In this document: piece by piece, positions 13,501-24,465 of the stretch
Numbering within the stretch: position 1 is the stretch's first letter
How the letters are laid out: each line of letters opens with the position of its first letter
DNA from: Anaeramoeba flamelloides
Lineage: Eukaryota > Metamonada > Anaeramoebidae
Reading direction: 5' to 3'
Assembly: GCA_027625915.1 (NCBI GenBank)
Contig: JANTQA010000045.1
Coordinates: 1,364,001-1,428,000, forward strand
Length of the DNA: 64,000 nucleotides
The notes under the pieces: generated by a model
The model's input: the letters and a program-made list of their open reading frames with translations, nothing else
Database searches by the model: none
What the model was told of the DNA's origin: nothing
Program-made: the position numbers and the translations under genes

Positions 13501-14994
13501 AAAGTTTCATTAAATGGCAAAAAACCTCAATTACCTTTTTAACAAAATAAGACAGTTTTATTGAATTTTTTTTTTTTTCAATATTTTTATTGTTGCTAAT
13601 GAAAAATATTTCCATAATAAATGGGGGGGGGACAATAAAGAATCAAGTATTGCTTTCAAGGTCAAAGAACTAGTAATAATACGTTATCTATTTTCATGAA
13701 GTCAAAAATGAGGGGAAATATAACAATTATAATTATTTTTTTATTTTGAAAAAAAAAAAAAATATTGAAAAAAAGAAATGTAATAACCCGTTATCTAACA
13801 TGACAGGTATTTTGAAGAAAATTACGAATTTTTTTTATTTTTATTTTTCTTTTAAATGAACAAAAGGGACAAATATAGCTAATATATTTACCAGTTTAGT
13901 TCAAACGAGGGAAATAATATCCATATTTTTAAGAATTTTATTTATTAAAAAAAAAAAAATTTAGAAAACAGGTAGAGAAGTTTTGATATTTTGATTTTAA
14001 TATTTCCATCGAAACAAAAAAACAAAAAAATTCCAAAGAAATTTATTCTCGAAAATTGACAAAATATTAATATAATTTCTTCTTTTTTTTTTTTTAATAT
14101 TTTGCTTTTGTTCTTTTAATTATTTACTTCTTCTCTTCTTTTCTTTTTAACAGGGATATTTCATTTTATGCATCTGAAGAAATAGCAATTATTTTTGATT
14201 TTCTGACAAAAAAATTGCAAGTATTAGGGAAATTTGAACTTGACGATGACGAAACTGATCCAACTTCAAGTATGTATGAAAGGGATAAAAAAGTACGAAA
14301 GGCTAACAAAAAAAAAAAAAAAAAAATTGAGAAAAGCAGAAAAAAACAAAGATCGCGAAGAAAGAAAAATTTCCAAGAAAATTTAAAAATAAATTTTGAT
14401 CAAGGAGATTACCAACTAAGGGAAACACTTTATTCAGAATGGATAGATATTGAAAGTTTAAATCCACCACCTACCACCTTGACGAGACCTGAAAGATTAA
14501 TTAAGAAAATGCTGGTAAATAAATTTGATATCCCTTATAAAGAAATGACTCATGAATTGAATTTTTATACAGACCTTTTGGTAATAACATGCGAAATTCT
14601 CCATTCTGGAGTGACTCGGAATATTTCCAAAAATATCAAATTGCTATATACTTTGTTTCCATACGAAATCCAATTGTCAAATTACCAACATCACCCCAGA
14701 TTATATAAATTCGTTTCAAATACTTTAATTATCATTAGATTTTTTAAAAACGAATTAAAAAAAAAATTCCCTGAAAAAAATTTTACAACAGAAATTGCTA
14801 TTACACATTTGAAAAGAGTAGTTTCAAAATTGAAATTCGATGAAAAAGGAATACACTTAGATAAAAAACAAATTTTTAGATACATTACCGATGAATCAGA
14901 AGTTAACCACTATCTGTTTGGCTATACTTGGGATTTAATAGCCAGATATTCCGGTATGTATTGGGATGAAGATATTGTTAAAATATTAAAATAA
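3268..14994 (+). CDS. DYM: Dymeclin (DYM), three exons with giant introns
   Basis: Dymeclin is a peripheral Golgi-associated protein conserved across eukaryotes; loss in humans causes Dyggve-Melchior-Clausen dysplasia. Exons are 3268-4524, 8905-9619 and 14154-14994, joined in phase 1 and phase 2 (GTAAAT..TTAG, GTAAGT..ACAG). Recognisable blocks are the N-terminal DxFW region (DPEDSFWEEELG), the NNPETHNLSNLL segment, the Pro-rich stretch running into GGSFLRAF across the first splice, the NPYR motif and LLxILLILSQNKNF helices in exon 2, ISNLSTSFK continuing across the second splice, and the C-terminal GYTWDLIARYSGMYW. The product is about 937 residues against 669 in human DYM. The excess is a Lys/Glu/Asn-rich insertion in exon 1 and a Lys/Arg-rich one in exon 3. 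The reading frame changes once, inside a 38-A run (3802-3839). The human N-myristoylation Gly2 is replaced by Ser. Confidence 0.88.
3802..3839 (+). repeat. 38-nt poly(A) tract inside the dymeclin coding region
   Basis: Thirty-eight consecutive A residues encode poly-Lys. Conserved dymeclin sequence before the tract is in one frame and that after it is in another. One extra A or two fewer would join them. This is most simply a homopolymer length error or allele; slippage during expression is possible. Confidence 0.85.
4870..5008. repeat. Short hairpin element
   Basis: Two arms of about 45 nt fold back on each other. GGGATACCGATTAAATATTC on the left pairs with GAATATTTAATCAAAATCCC on the right, and the match extends outward through TTAACCGTTCTAATT versus AATTCAAATGGTTAA. 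The loop is about 15-20 nt. It is probably a small MITE remnant. Confidence 0.6.
5850..6185 (+). repeat. Repeat family L, copy 1
   Basis: Resembles 15740-16170 in direct orientation. Shared landmarks are GTTGAAGATTCAACTTTMAAT, a TGATTTTTTMAAATAGTAA string, AAAATTYTATTATTTGGATTC-like sequence and a closing CGATTTTMTCATTTCAAT. No coding potential. Confidence 0.5.
7446..7880 (+). other. Unexplained 144-codon open frame in dymeclin intron 1
   Basis: The frame starts at a TTG, with the first ATG at 7464, and is stop-free for 144 codons. That is longer than expected where about one codon in eleven would be a stop. The product is Phe/Leu/Asn-rich, with a more ordinary Lys/Glu-containing C-terminus ending KEILLEELNKKYNKLHF. 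I recognise no family. It could be a nested gene, an unrecognised alternative exon or a transposon remnant. Confidence 0.25.
8905..9619 (+). CDS. DYM: Dymeclin exon 2
   Basis: Begins after TATTAG with GGSFLRAFKKKRG, matching the Gly-rich linker of dymeclin, followed by LPLASISLFLSLLQIF (human SPLANQSLLLLLVLAN) and NPYR. It ends FGIISNLSTSFK across the GTAAGT donor at 9620, matching human ANMSAQFR. Confidence 0.87.
9710..10215 (+). repeat. Repeat M, left arm (inverted partner at 17460-17935)
   Basis: The sequence from ACAGTATAAACAAC through CCAGGTTTTAAAAAAGTATTT to the GTAGATT..TTATTCAAAAA region is matched in reverse complement at 17460-17935. Divergence is moderate, with indels in T runs. 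The two arms flank the 3' part of the dymeclin gene. Confidence 0.55.
10470..11075 (+). repeat. Repeat family N, copy 1
   Basis: Resembles the reverse complement of 41175-41765. Shared strings include GAAGAGTTACAAAGGAAAAA, GATCAAGTG, a TTTGAGTAACTTG-like string, CCCAAATGAACA, ACCAATTG and the terminal AGAGTGTAATTTACAC. That terminus recurs at 17225-17245 and 48606-48620. Likely a non-autonomous transposon. Confidence 0.6.
11215..12290 (+). repeat. Dispersed repeat family A, copy 2
   Basis: Closest in sequence to copy 3 (46735-47890). Both share CTACGACAACA, AAAATTTTAAAATATGT, TTCTCTACTTACAAATTTTG, CATTTTATTTCTCACATTAT, CCCGTTTATTGTCATTTT and the end GAGGTTAACTCATCCATTTC. The 110-codon frame on the minus strand (11690-11358) is not kept in the other copies. 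Confidence 0.65.
14154..14994 (+). CDS. DYM: Dymeclin exon 3
   Basis: Completes Lys from AA|G and reads DISFYASEEIAIIF, then a Lys/Arg-rich insert (about 14300-14375), then the conserved C-terminal third including ITCEILHSGVTRNISKN and GYTWDLIARYSGMYW. It ends at TAA (14992-14994). Confidence 0.87.
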
Positions 14995-15377
14995 ATTTAA
15001 TATTGTTATTATTAATTTTATTTTCATTATTTTTTTATTTTTAATTTTTTATTTTTAGAAATAATGAATTAATAGTTTTCTTTAATTTACAATATATTCC
15101 TAAATTTATAATTAAAGAAATGAAAAAAGAAAAAAGAAAAAAAAAAGAATATTATTTCAATTTCAAAAAAAAAATTATGGGATAAAAATAATTTCTATTA
15201 TTCTTTAATTTTTTTTTTTTTTTTTTTTCCTTTCTTACTTTAATCCTTCTTTATCATAAAAAAAAAAAAAAAAACTTTTTAACAACAGAAAAATTGATCA
15301 ATAAACATTTTCTAATTTACTTTCATATTATTTTTGAATTTTTTTGTCATTTTTTCTCTCTAGATTTTTTATTTACA

Positions 15378-15567
15378 GTCAGTTCCACTTTTAAGGCACA
15401 AACTTTCAACGAAGTTTAAGGCACAAAAAAAATCTCAAATTAAGACACAAAATTCAGATTCTAGTAAAATAAATTGTTAAAAAAAATTACAAATTATATG
15501 CCTTAATTTGGGATTTTTTTGTGCCTTAAATTTCGTTGAAAGTTTGTTCCATAAAAGTGGAACTGAC
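15378..15567. repeat. Fold-back element, family B, copy 1
   Basis: A 190-bp near-palindrome beginning GTCAGTTCCACTTTTAAGGC and ending with its complement. Each arm holds about three spaced copies of TTAAGGCACAAA (some mutated, such as AAGACACAAA) separated by about 25 bp. The centre is an A-rich loop after AGTAAAATAAATTG. Related copies are at 48031-48221, 57488-57677 and inside 36175-37191. Confidence 0.8.
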
Positions 15568-15739
15568 TTTAAAAGAAAAGTATACAATGGGAAAAAAATA
15601 TATAATTATTCATCAAAAATAATCTAATCCCGTTTTTCAAAAAAAAAATGAAATCTAATTTTGGATAAGCAGTAGTCTTTTAAGTAAGCAAATTATTTTA
15701 GATTTATTTTTTGGTCGAAATTTCATATTTGAAATTTCA

Positions 15740-16170
15740 ACAAAAATTCTTAAATTTCATTGATTGTTTTTGATAAGTTGAAAATTCAACTTTAAATTGA
15801 TAAAATTGAAAAATTTTAATGATTTTTTAAAATAGTAAACCAAATTATAAAAAAAAAACAAATCTTTCAAAATATTGTTTTTTGAATAACTTTTCAAAAA
15901 AAAAATAGCAAAAAAAAACTTTTTTTTAATAGTAAAAAACTTGATAACTGTATTAAAAAAAGTCCTCACACTTTTAAAATAGATGTTAATTAAATATTAT
16001 TTTTGAGTTATATTGTCAAAAAAAAAATCCGGAAAAAAATAATTTTTTTAAGGTGGAATATAAAAAAAAAAGATTTTTAAAAATTCTATTATTTGAGTTC
16101 TGAATTGATCAAATTATTTTTTTAAAATCGATTTTCGCATTTCAATCAATTGATTTTTAAAATTTTTTAT
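15740..16170 (+). repeat. Repeat family L, copy 2
   Basis: Direct, diverged copy of 5850-6185, about 100 bp longer. The similarity ends at CGATTTTCGCATTTCAATCA. No coding potential. Confidence 0.5.
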
Positions 16171-16309
16171 TGTGAACTACTTACGTTTTAATTTATTTGA
16201 GTATAACATCTTTATGTTCCAAGTGTTTGAAAGAGGTAAAAGGGATGATAAATCATTTTAAAAAAGTTTTATCTTTTTCATCAGTATACATAAAAAAAAA
16301 AAAAGAAAT

Positions 16310-17240
16310 TGTTCTGATAAGATCTTAAGAAAACTATACTGAACAGTTCTAAAACAAATTGAACTGGACTTAAGCAACTGAAGTGTACAGATTCCAACTG
16401 ATGCAATTTGAAATCAACTAAAGTGAACTGAATATGCCTTTCCATAAAAAATACAGAATCAGTATTAGGGCTGGATTAATACTGCTAAGTTGGTATCTAA
16501 TACGGGGATTTTTCGAAAAAAAATTTGGGAAACTTGCAAAAACAAAAAAATAAAATAAAAAAATTAAAAAAAAAAGGCAAAATAAAAAGATGAAAATATT
16601 GAAAAAAATACTTATTCCAAAAAAAACAAGATTAAGAAGTATTTTATCTAAAAAGTTCTAATTCCAAACCTAAAAAAGTAAGTTATTTTCATTCGGTTTA
16701 TATTTTACCATATATTTAGACCACTTTATTAAAATAAATTATGGTGGAGATCCAAGAAATTTAACAATAAATTGTAATAAACATCAACATTTTCAATACT
16801 TTGGGTATAAAAAAACTTTAGAATGAATTTTTTATCTTTTGATTATTATTTTTCAAACTCTCTTTCATAGACACTTTTCTTACACATTTTGTTATTTTTG
16901 TGAAGCAATTATTTTTTTTGGATTTTTAAAAGAAAAATATCACCATGAGATCTTTTCTTACCTACATTATAGCTAGGATAAAAACACTCCAAAAATTGAT
17001 TTTTTTTTTTCCGAAAAATAGGATGTAAATATTTCAAATTGCCTCTCTTCAATAAAGAAAAAAAAATAAATTCTTAATTTTTTTAAACTTTTTACTGTTA
17101 TACGAATATTCTAATAAATTTAAAAACACATTTAGATTTTATCACATTTTGAAATTTAAAAGAAAGGGTAAAAAGATAATGAAACTAAAAAATGTTTTTT
17201 TTTTTTTTTTTTTTTTTTAATTGATGAGGAAGTGTAAATT
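16310..17240 (+). repeat. Repeat family E, copy 1
   Basis: Resembles 26100-27050 and, in part, 25625-25990. Landmarks are AAGTGAACTGAAT, GTTGGTATCT / GTAGGTATCT, a zone of AAAATAAA iterations, ATTATGGTGGAGATCCAA / ATTATGGTGGTGATCCAA and CTACATTATAGCKAGRATAA. This copy ends with GTGTAAATTACACTCTAAG, the terminus shared with family N. Confidence 0.55.
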
Positions 17241-17459
17241 ACACTCTAAGAAAAAATTATTATTTTAAAATGTTATTTTTGGAAATGATTTGTTCATTTG
17301 AAAAAGTTGAATCCATTTTTCCCAATTTTTTTAAAAAGTTCAAAATTCATTGATATTTTCGAAATTATAAAAAAAAAATTATTTTATTAGAAAGAAGAAA
17401 GAAATCTTAATATTAGGAAAGGAAGTGTACTAAAATACACATTAAAAATAAAACCAATG

Positions 17460-17935
17460 TTTTTTGAATAACGTTGTTTAAACAATCTACTTAATTTCAA
17501 AAAAATTCAATAAATATTTTAAACTTCTAAAAAATATAATTTTTTGAATCAAAGAACAGTCGATTTTTTTCTATTTATTGATTAAAAAAAAATAGGAAAA
17601 AAAAATCAAAGAATCGAATTAAAAATTCTCCCGAAATACTTTTTTAAAACCTGGAAAATTCAACTTGTTATCAAAAGAAATACTTTTTAATTTGATTATT
17701 TATAATCAATAATTATAAACCCCATCTTAATTATTTCATTGGGTTATTAACAACCCAAAAATTAAACATATTGATAGACTTTATAATTATTTCCATGTTT
17801 TTTAAAGATTTTCAAACAAATAAAATTAATTCAAACTAATATTTCTAATAATAAAAAATAATAATAAATATTTTCAAATAACCAATAATAATAAATTCAG
17901 TTCGTTGTTTATACTCTGAGTATTTGAAATAGAAA
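17460..17935 (-). repeat. Repeat M, right arm
   Basis: Reverse-complement match to 9710-10215. Landmarks are TTTTTGAATAAC, AATCTACTTAATTTC, AAATACTTTTTTAAAACCTG, a TTTATAATCAATAATTATA core and GTTGTTTATACT. Confidence 0.55.
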
Positions 17936-18829
17936 ATTACCTAATCTTTGAAATTTCAAAAAATTTTCAAAATATTTGTGAATGAAATAAATGATCTATT
18001 TTTTTATGTTCTTTAAGTGATTCAATATTTGATTTATTTTTATTTTATTTTTAAAATAAGATAAAATGTTTAGTTTTATTTGTTTTATGTTAACTCTCTT
18101 AAATTACTAAAAGTGAGATTTCTTCAAAATAAAAATTTTTGTAAAATTTTATTTTTTCGATTTTGATCCAAAAAATACAAAACTAAAAAGGATCTGGATC
18201 TTTTGACTAAAAATTTCTTTCGGAAAAATGAACATTCTTTTAAAAATGATAAACCATCTCTCTAAAGTTGATAAATGGGTTGCATATCAGGTGAAATTGT
18301 ATCCTTGTGTGACTAATTACTCTTTTACTTTTTAGAAAAAAAATCTATAAGAGTTACTACAAGACTAGGAAAATTTTTTCAAAAAAAAATCTCAAAATTT
18401 TGTATTTTTGAAATACGCTCTTATAATAAACATTATTATACATTACAATTTTCAAAAAGGTTTACAACTTTAATAGATATTAATAGGAATTGAAAAAAAA
18501 ATGAAATTTTTTTCATTTTTAATAGTAAAATTTTTGAAATTTTTAATTGACTTAGTAGAGAGATAATTTTCAAGTATTTTTTTAATAGTATAAAAGGAAA
18601 CATATTTTTCAATTTGAAAATAGCACAAAATATTTCAATCAAAAGATATTGCTCAATTAAATTGAAAATCTGATTTTTTATCTATTTTTGGAATATTTTT
18701 TATCATTTTATTTTTTTCCATGTTTGAGTTTTTATATACATTCCCGATTGTTTTCTGCAAATTGCTTAAACATTTATTTTTTTTTCAATCTTAATGTTCT
18801 ATCATAAATTAATTCATTTCAACTTTTTT

Positions 18830-19030
18830 CATTTAAAAAAAATACCCCAAAAATAGGTGTTTTTTTCAAAAGTCGTTATTTAAAAAAAGGGGGATATTCA
18901 GATTTTCATGATTTTAATAGTTATCTTTTTTTTATTACATAAAATTATGATAACTTTGAAAAAATAATTTATACAAGAAGTATAACTGAAATCCAATGGA
19001 GAGTTTTTGCTAACTTTAATTTTCGGTGTT
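18830..19030 (-). repeat. Repeat family O, copy 1
   Basis: Reverse-complement similarity to 49810-50230. Landmarks are TATAACTGAAATCCAATG, GCTAACTTTAATTTTC and, further out, AAAAGTCGTTATTT versus CGACTTTTGAAAAAAA. Confidence 0.45.
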
Positions 19031-19652
19031 TAAATTTTCCTTGTAGTGTAGTCACTTAAAGATTTTTGTTTATCCGTTTAAGTTGTATTCTGGAACAAAT
19101 CAGTGGATCCTTTATATTTAGGAAACAAAATTAATAATATTTATCGATCTTCATAATTTTTTAATTTTGTGTTTTATCAACTGAATGTGAAAGGAATAAA
19201 AGTATAAGAAGAAACTTAAAAGTACAGTTCCTAAATAATATGGACAAAAAATAATTACCCTTACAAAAATACTCTTTTAAGAAAATTTTTACTTTGTTGA
19301 TCATTTTCAAAAAAATATTTATCCCGATCCAAAATTAAAAGAAAAAAACAAATTCAAAAAGGTTCCTACCATATAAAAAAAAAATTACTACTTAAATTTT
19401 CAATAAACAAATCAAGATTTAAAAATGGTTATTGGACTTAAATATTAAAAAAAAGTTTTTTTAATAAAGTAAAAAATCATTCATAATAAGAGTTCCTTGA
19501 ATAAAATCGAACAAGAAACCAGATAAAATTACAAGAAAAAACTTCTTATGAATGCAAAAGTATAAAGATTTGGAATCACAAAACAGATCAAAGAGATTTT
19601 GTAGGATCGAAATAAAAATAAAGTTCATCATTTTTTAAATTCTTTGTTAGGA

Positions 19653-20576
19653 ATGATAATTCCTTATTTCATACTTTTCACTTTATTTATCATCAGTCCT
19701 GTACTTCTTGAACGAAACAACCCAGGATCCCACAACCAAAAAATCCCACAAGTAGATTTTTTAGAAGCAATCCAACGAGAAGAAAACAGAAGAAGAACAG
19801 GACAAGTAATTTTAACTACAACACTTCTTCCATTTGGAGTTCTTTTATTTTTATTGACATATTATGTCAGAAAATTTTCAAATGACAACTTGCCATTGAG
19901 CGGGGAGGGTTCCTCAAAAAAGCATTCAAGAAGAAAAGAAACATTGTTATTTAAGATCTTAACTTTATTGAAATTGTCCAAGAAACAGAAAACAAAAAAA
20001 CAAATAGGAACCAAAAACAACAAAGACAATTCTCCTCGCAGCAAACACAGCGCACAAAAGAAAGATCTTCTGAAAGAAGAAAAATCAAATTTTAGGTTTT
20101 TAAATCGCTTTTCAGAAATATCTCACAAAACTTTGATTGGCCTGATCTTTTTTATTATTATTTATTTTGCCTTGTATATTAACGAGTGGAGAGACCTACC
20201 AAAAAGAAAAGAGTCACTCCAAGCACAATTTGAAGAGCACTGTTCTCTCGGATTCGAAAAATCCTTTAGTTGGGCACAGCGCCTCAAAAATTTTATCAAT
20301 GGCGGTTCACAATACAAGGATCGTGATAAATTTAATCTGAAATGTTGCTCTTTAAAGGACGAGATTCAAAACAACAGACCGCACCTCACTCTTCCATACG
20401 AAATTTTTATCGAAGAAATCGGCAACTCTTTTGAAACTGCAATGAAAAACGAAAATCACAGTATTCCCAACTTCTTGTTTACTTTCATTTCCAATATTGG
20501 CTGGAAATCAATTCTTTTTTTTTTTTCAATAGTAGTGCTATGGGGTACAATTTTAAAGTCACTAATTCCTCACTAA
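19653..20576 (+). CDS. CLCC1: CLCC1-like (chloride channel CLIC-like) ER membrane protein
   Basis: A 307-residue single-exon protein. The ATG at 19653 is the first in frame; the frame closes upstream at a TAG near 19602. A short hydrophobic start (MIIPYFILFTLFIISPVLL) could be a signal peptide or anchor. Three further spans follow near residues 52-72, 160-180 and 285-303, with a Lys/Ser-rich loop between the first two. The layout resembles animal CLCC1, an ER anion-channel-like protein: the second span, a lumenal segment with spaced Cys (EEHCSLGF, FNLKCCSL) next to WAQRLKNFINGGSQYKD (compare IWEWFRSSWTYKD), then a PYEIFIEEIG helix leading into the last span. The large CLCC1 N-terminal lumenal domain and C-terminal tail are missing. 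The assignment rests on segment-level resemblance; another small ER membrane family is possible. Confidence 0.5.
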   Translation: MIIPYFILFTLFIISPVLLERNNPGSHNQKIPQVDFLEAIQREENRRRTGQVILTTTLLPFGVLLFLLTYYVRKFSNDNLPLSGEGSSKKHSRRKETLLFKILTLLKLSKKQKTKKQIGTKNNKDNSPRSKHSAQKKDLLKEEKSNFRFLNRFSEISHKTLIGLIFFIIIYFALYINEWRDLPKRKESLQAQFEEHCSLGFEKSFSWAQRLKNFINGGSQYKDRDKFNLKCCSLKDEIQNNRPHLTLPYEIFIEEIGNSFETAMKNENHSIPNFLFTFISNIGWKSILFFFSIVVLWGTILKSLIPH

Positions 20577-22889
20577 TAAGTCGTTTATTGGTTTTTTCTT
20601 TTTTTATTATTTTCTGGTTATTTGAACCAAAAGGTGAAAAATTAAAATTAAATTTTGTTTTTGCGTTTTTGTTCGATTCTTTTTTTTTTATTTTTTGCTT
20701 TTCCAAACAAATAAATTATTTCAATTTTATTGAATGAAAAAAGTATAATAGTTGCGGAAAAAAATTTAGATACCAAAAAAAAGTGGGATGTTTATTTTGT
20801 CAAAAATTAAAAATTTAATTGCTAAAATTAGGAAAACTGATCAAAACTACCCGAATATTTTGAAGATAATAAGAATCCAAATTAAGATTAAAACCTTTTA
20901 AGAAGAATAGTATCTAACTTAGGTTTTCAATATTTCAATTTCATCAAGATCCTTCAAATAGAATGTCTTAAAAATCAAATAGCTTATTTTTTGAGTGTAA
21001 AAAGTGGCAAAGATGAGTAAAAAGTATATTTTTAAGGACAATTTACATCTTACAAATTACGGGTTTCAGAGATAACTCTGAATATCTAATAAGAATTATT
21101 TTGTGAGTGCTTGAGAAAAACCAATTATTAAGTTCATAATAAATTGGAGTCATGCTCATTGAGGAATTTTCAAAGGAGAATCAACTATTTAAGTAAGAAA
21201 TTGGGGAAAATTTATCTTAAAATATCCTTTTTCCTCAATTGCCATAAAACTATTTAAATATATAAAATCATTTACCATCATCCAAATGATCTTGATAATA
21301 ATTCAATTTGTTTCTTAGTATTGTTATTAAATGAATAAAATATATTAAATATTCTGATCTTAATTTTATCTGATGTTTTTTAGGGGAGAAAATTGATTGT
21401 TTCTTATTTTCTTTTTGAAAAAAAAAAACCCTTGTTTTACCTAACTTGTTTAATCTCTACAAAATTTCAAATAGAATGGAAAACATTTAACTGCATTTTG
21501 TGTTTTAAAAAATCATTTGTACCCTTTGTATATTTCCATTTTTTTATTGAAATTTGTTGTACATTGTTTGTACCAAAAAAATAGCTATTTTCTGTTTTAG
21601 CATTTTTTTGGAAATATTTCAACGAGTGTATTTTATCATAAATACCTTAGCAATTTATTCAATCGGTATTAATATTTCACTTTATTTGTGATTGCCAATT
21701 ACTAAATATCACCACTAAAAAAGATTATTATAAAAGAAATATAAAAAAATGCACTATTTTCTCCAAGAATCCTGATATTTTTTATAAATTTATTTCTTTA
21801 TTTCTTTAGAGAAAGGAGTAATTAAAGAAAATTTATCAGATAAAAAAAAGAGAAAAGGAAATTAATTAATATATGTCCATACGACCCAAAAAACCCGAAA
21901 AATGAAAAACTGATCAAATACCTTCCATTAATATAATTAAAAATACTAAATGATAAAAATAAAATAAATAAATTTTCAATTTAACTTTTTCTTGAAAACA
22001 TTTTTTTCTAAAATCATTGAATTAAAACTTGAAATTATGTATATTTTTAGATACATATCTTGTTTTAACTCATTACAAAAACAAATTCTAAATTATTGGA
22101 ATTTTCTTTTCACAAAAGGCACTAATTTGGTCCTCAAATGTTTTTTTTAGTTTTAAATGGTAAAAGTAAAAAAAAGTTAAACTAATAAGATAAACTCTCT
22201 GGAAAACCTTTTTAATTTAATGTATTAACTTATTCTTTGATTTCAAGCTTTTCTCAACCCCAATTTTTTAAAAATAAAAAAAAAAAAGTACAGATTAATT
22301 TCAAAAAATAATTTTAATATTCAAAAGTTGAGAGTGTTTTTATTCTAAAAAAATTATTACAGTGGTTAATGGAATTAATTTATGTTCTTAATTTCGAAAA
22401 ATATTAATCAGAAAAAAATATTCCTAATTTTATTAAGAACATATATACATATATATACATACATATATATAATACGATCATTTTCATGACCAAATAGAAA
22501 CTACCCAGATCCTGAATAAACAGGAGGGGCAAAAACATGATATAAAGAATATCAATTATAGATAAAAAATTCCACAATCTGTGATTAATAATTGGTATTC
22601 CACTGTCTTTGGGTTTTTTTAGATTTGTAGGAATTGAGTAAAAAATAAGATTTTGTTCAATTCTTTTAAATTTAAAAAAAAAGTAGACATGGCTCTTAGA
22701 GTGTGGGCAATAGGTACCCGAATTTATATATTTTTACTATTTGAAGTATTTTTTGTTTTTACTTTATTATTATTATTTTTTCTGTTATTACCTCAAGTTT
22801 TCTAATCATAAGAGCTTTGATGAAAAATTCCCGAAAAGAGTAATAAATTTCATAATTTTGATTAGTCATGTTCTAGAGTTTCTTTTTAT
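20577..22889. other. AT-rich intergenic DNA
   Basis: No gene recognised. It holds an ATACAT/ATATAT microsatellite near 22440-22475 and one weak hairpin of the AATTGAGTAAAA family near 22635-22670. Frames of 60-70 codons here are within chance. Confidence 0.5.
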
Positions 22890-23830
22890 CTTTTCCTAAT
22901 TTCCCTTTTTAAATTGTTTGAGTTCCTTAGGATAACTTTTTCGTATAGTTTCTTATCTAGAATTTTTAACAATTTTTTTTTTCCAAATGATTCTGATAAA
23001 TTTATACCTTTCAGTATGAAATAAATTGCTTTATATTTTCATAAAATTGGGCGCAATAATCACATTATTTTTACATTTTTCTTTTTTTTTTGTTTAAATG
23101 TGTTATATCCAGATTTATTTTTTTAATACATAGGAATATCTATTTACACCATTTGTAAAAGTTCTAAATATGAGAAATGTAGTACTTGATTTAAATTTTG
23201 GATAATTTTTGATTTTAAAATTAAGATTTTCATTCGTGTTTATTTTGTAGTATTCTTTTATTTCCCAACTTTGATTGCTGATCTAATTATTTAGATATTC
23301 CATTTTTATCTTTATTTTTCAATCATTAAAATACTCTGTTTTCCAAATATTTATTTCTTTATTGGATTCAAATCAAATTTAATAAGTTTTATTATTTTTT
23401 GTAAAATATTATATTTTGTTAAGTTTTTCAGTAAATTTCCATTTTCGTAAGTTGTCAATAGTTTCAATAGGTAGTAAATTGATTTCGTTTCAATACGGAA
23501 TAAGACTGGAGTAGATCTTTAAATTTTAAATATCTTTGTAATATGAAGATTAATTAGTATACCAATTTCTTCATATTCTTTTTTAGTGAAGTTAAATAAT
23601 TCTAAGGCATATAAGAGTTGACTTAAACAACTTGCTGTATAAAGAATAACTTTTAGATAATTTGACATTTGATTTGACTTGAAGATATACTGGTAAAACC
23701 CTGAGATTTCAAGAGAGTAATTCAGAGATTTTAAAAAACCCATTTTCCCCAGAGCAATGATTATCAATTTAAAACTAGAAAAGATTGTTGAGAATATTTT
23801 GAATTATAATTTCATTATAAGATCTTTTTT
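22890..23830 (-). mobile_element. LINE (non-LTR retrotransposon) reverse-transcriptase tail, decayed, copy 1
   Basis: The minus strand from 23767 encodes a thumb/connection-like segment of a LINE polymerase: KMGFLKSLNYSLE, then QLLYALELFNFTKKEYEE (compare the usual LLYGLEIFNLTKK) and LINLHITKIFKI. After a TAA the same frame resumes with STPVLFRIETKSIYYLL, parallel to the KTEAKIDQVRISIYKRR part of the copy at 27524-28345. Near 23150 both copies share NRYSYV codons. The last part, around 22900, reads KKLYEKVILRNSNNLKRE. Several stops show it is dead. A 33-bp stretch (22899-22931) recurs exactly at 26018-26050. Confidence 0.7.
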
Positions 23831-24465
23831 TTTTTTTTTTTTTCCTAACCTCTTGGAATTATTTACCAATCTTCAAATAGTTAAATTGAAATTTTTATTT
23901 TCATTAATATTACTTTATAAAAAAGAACTGTAAATTAGTACATCAATTTGATAAAAATTTATTAGAATTTCGAGGATATTATTTTTTAAAATATTGATGA
24001 ATTTCATGTTTTATTTGTTTTTAAATTATAAAAGAGGATTTCTTTAGAGAAATTCTATTTATGGAATAAAAATTCTGAAAACTTCAAATGTAATATACTG
24101 AAAAGTAAGTTTACTAAATTCTTTTGATCTGATAGCATTTGTAACAATTTACCTTAATTTGATTATTATTATTATGAATGCCCAGCTAACCGAAACCAAA
24201 TCGATTGAAAATATAGGTAAAATCTATCTAATAGTCGAAAAAAAAAAAATATTAAAAATGGAAATTTTATTGTTTAAATTATTAATAATCCCTCAGAAAT
24301 GAAAAAATAATAAAGAAAAAAGACAATAAAAAATTAAAAAAAAAATTTGGGTTTAATTAAATTCTTGAGAAAAAAAAATTACTAAATTCTATTTTTTAAT
24401 TTTAATCACATAATTAATTATTAAGTTGGATAAAATTAATGAATTAAAGGATTTTTAAAAAATAA
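23831..24465. other. 3' flank of the SMPDL3-like gene
   Basis: AT-rich DNA between the LINE remnant and the stop of the minus-strand phosphodiesterase. No feature beyond A/T runs; no clear polyadenylation signal could be assigned. Confidence 0.4.

Larger units (their letters stand above)
9620..14153 (+). other. Dymeclin intron 2 (4,534 nt)
   Basis: Runs from TTTAA|GTAAGT to TTTTTAACAG|GG. It contains the left arm of inverted repeat M, a copy of repeat N and a copy of repeat A, one after another. From about 12300 to 14150 I see only AT-rich DNA with A/T runs and an eight-G run near 13624. Confidence 0.85.
14995..19652. other. Repeat-filled intergenic region between DYM and the CLCC1-like gene
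   Basis: No gene is visible. It carries fold-back B1, repeat L copy 2, repeat E copy 1, the right arm of repeat M and repeat O copy 1, listed separately. Between them is plain AT-rich DNA. Confidence 0.6.
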
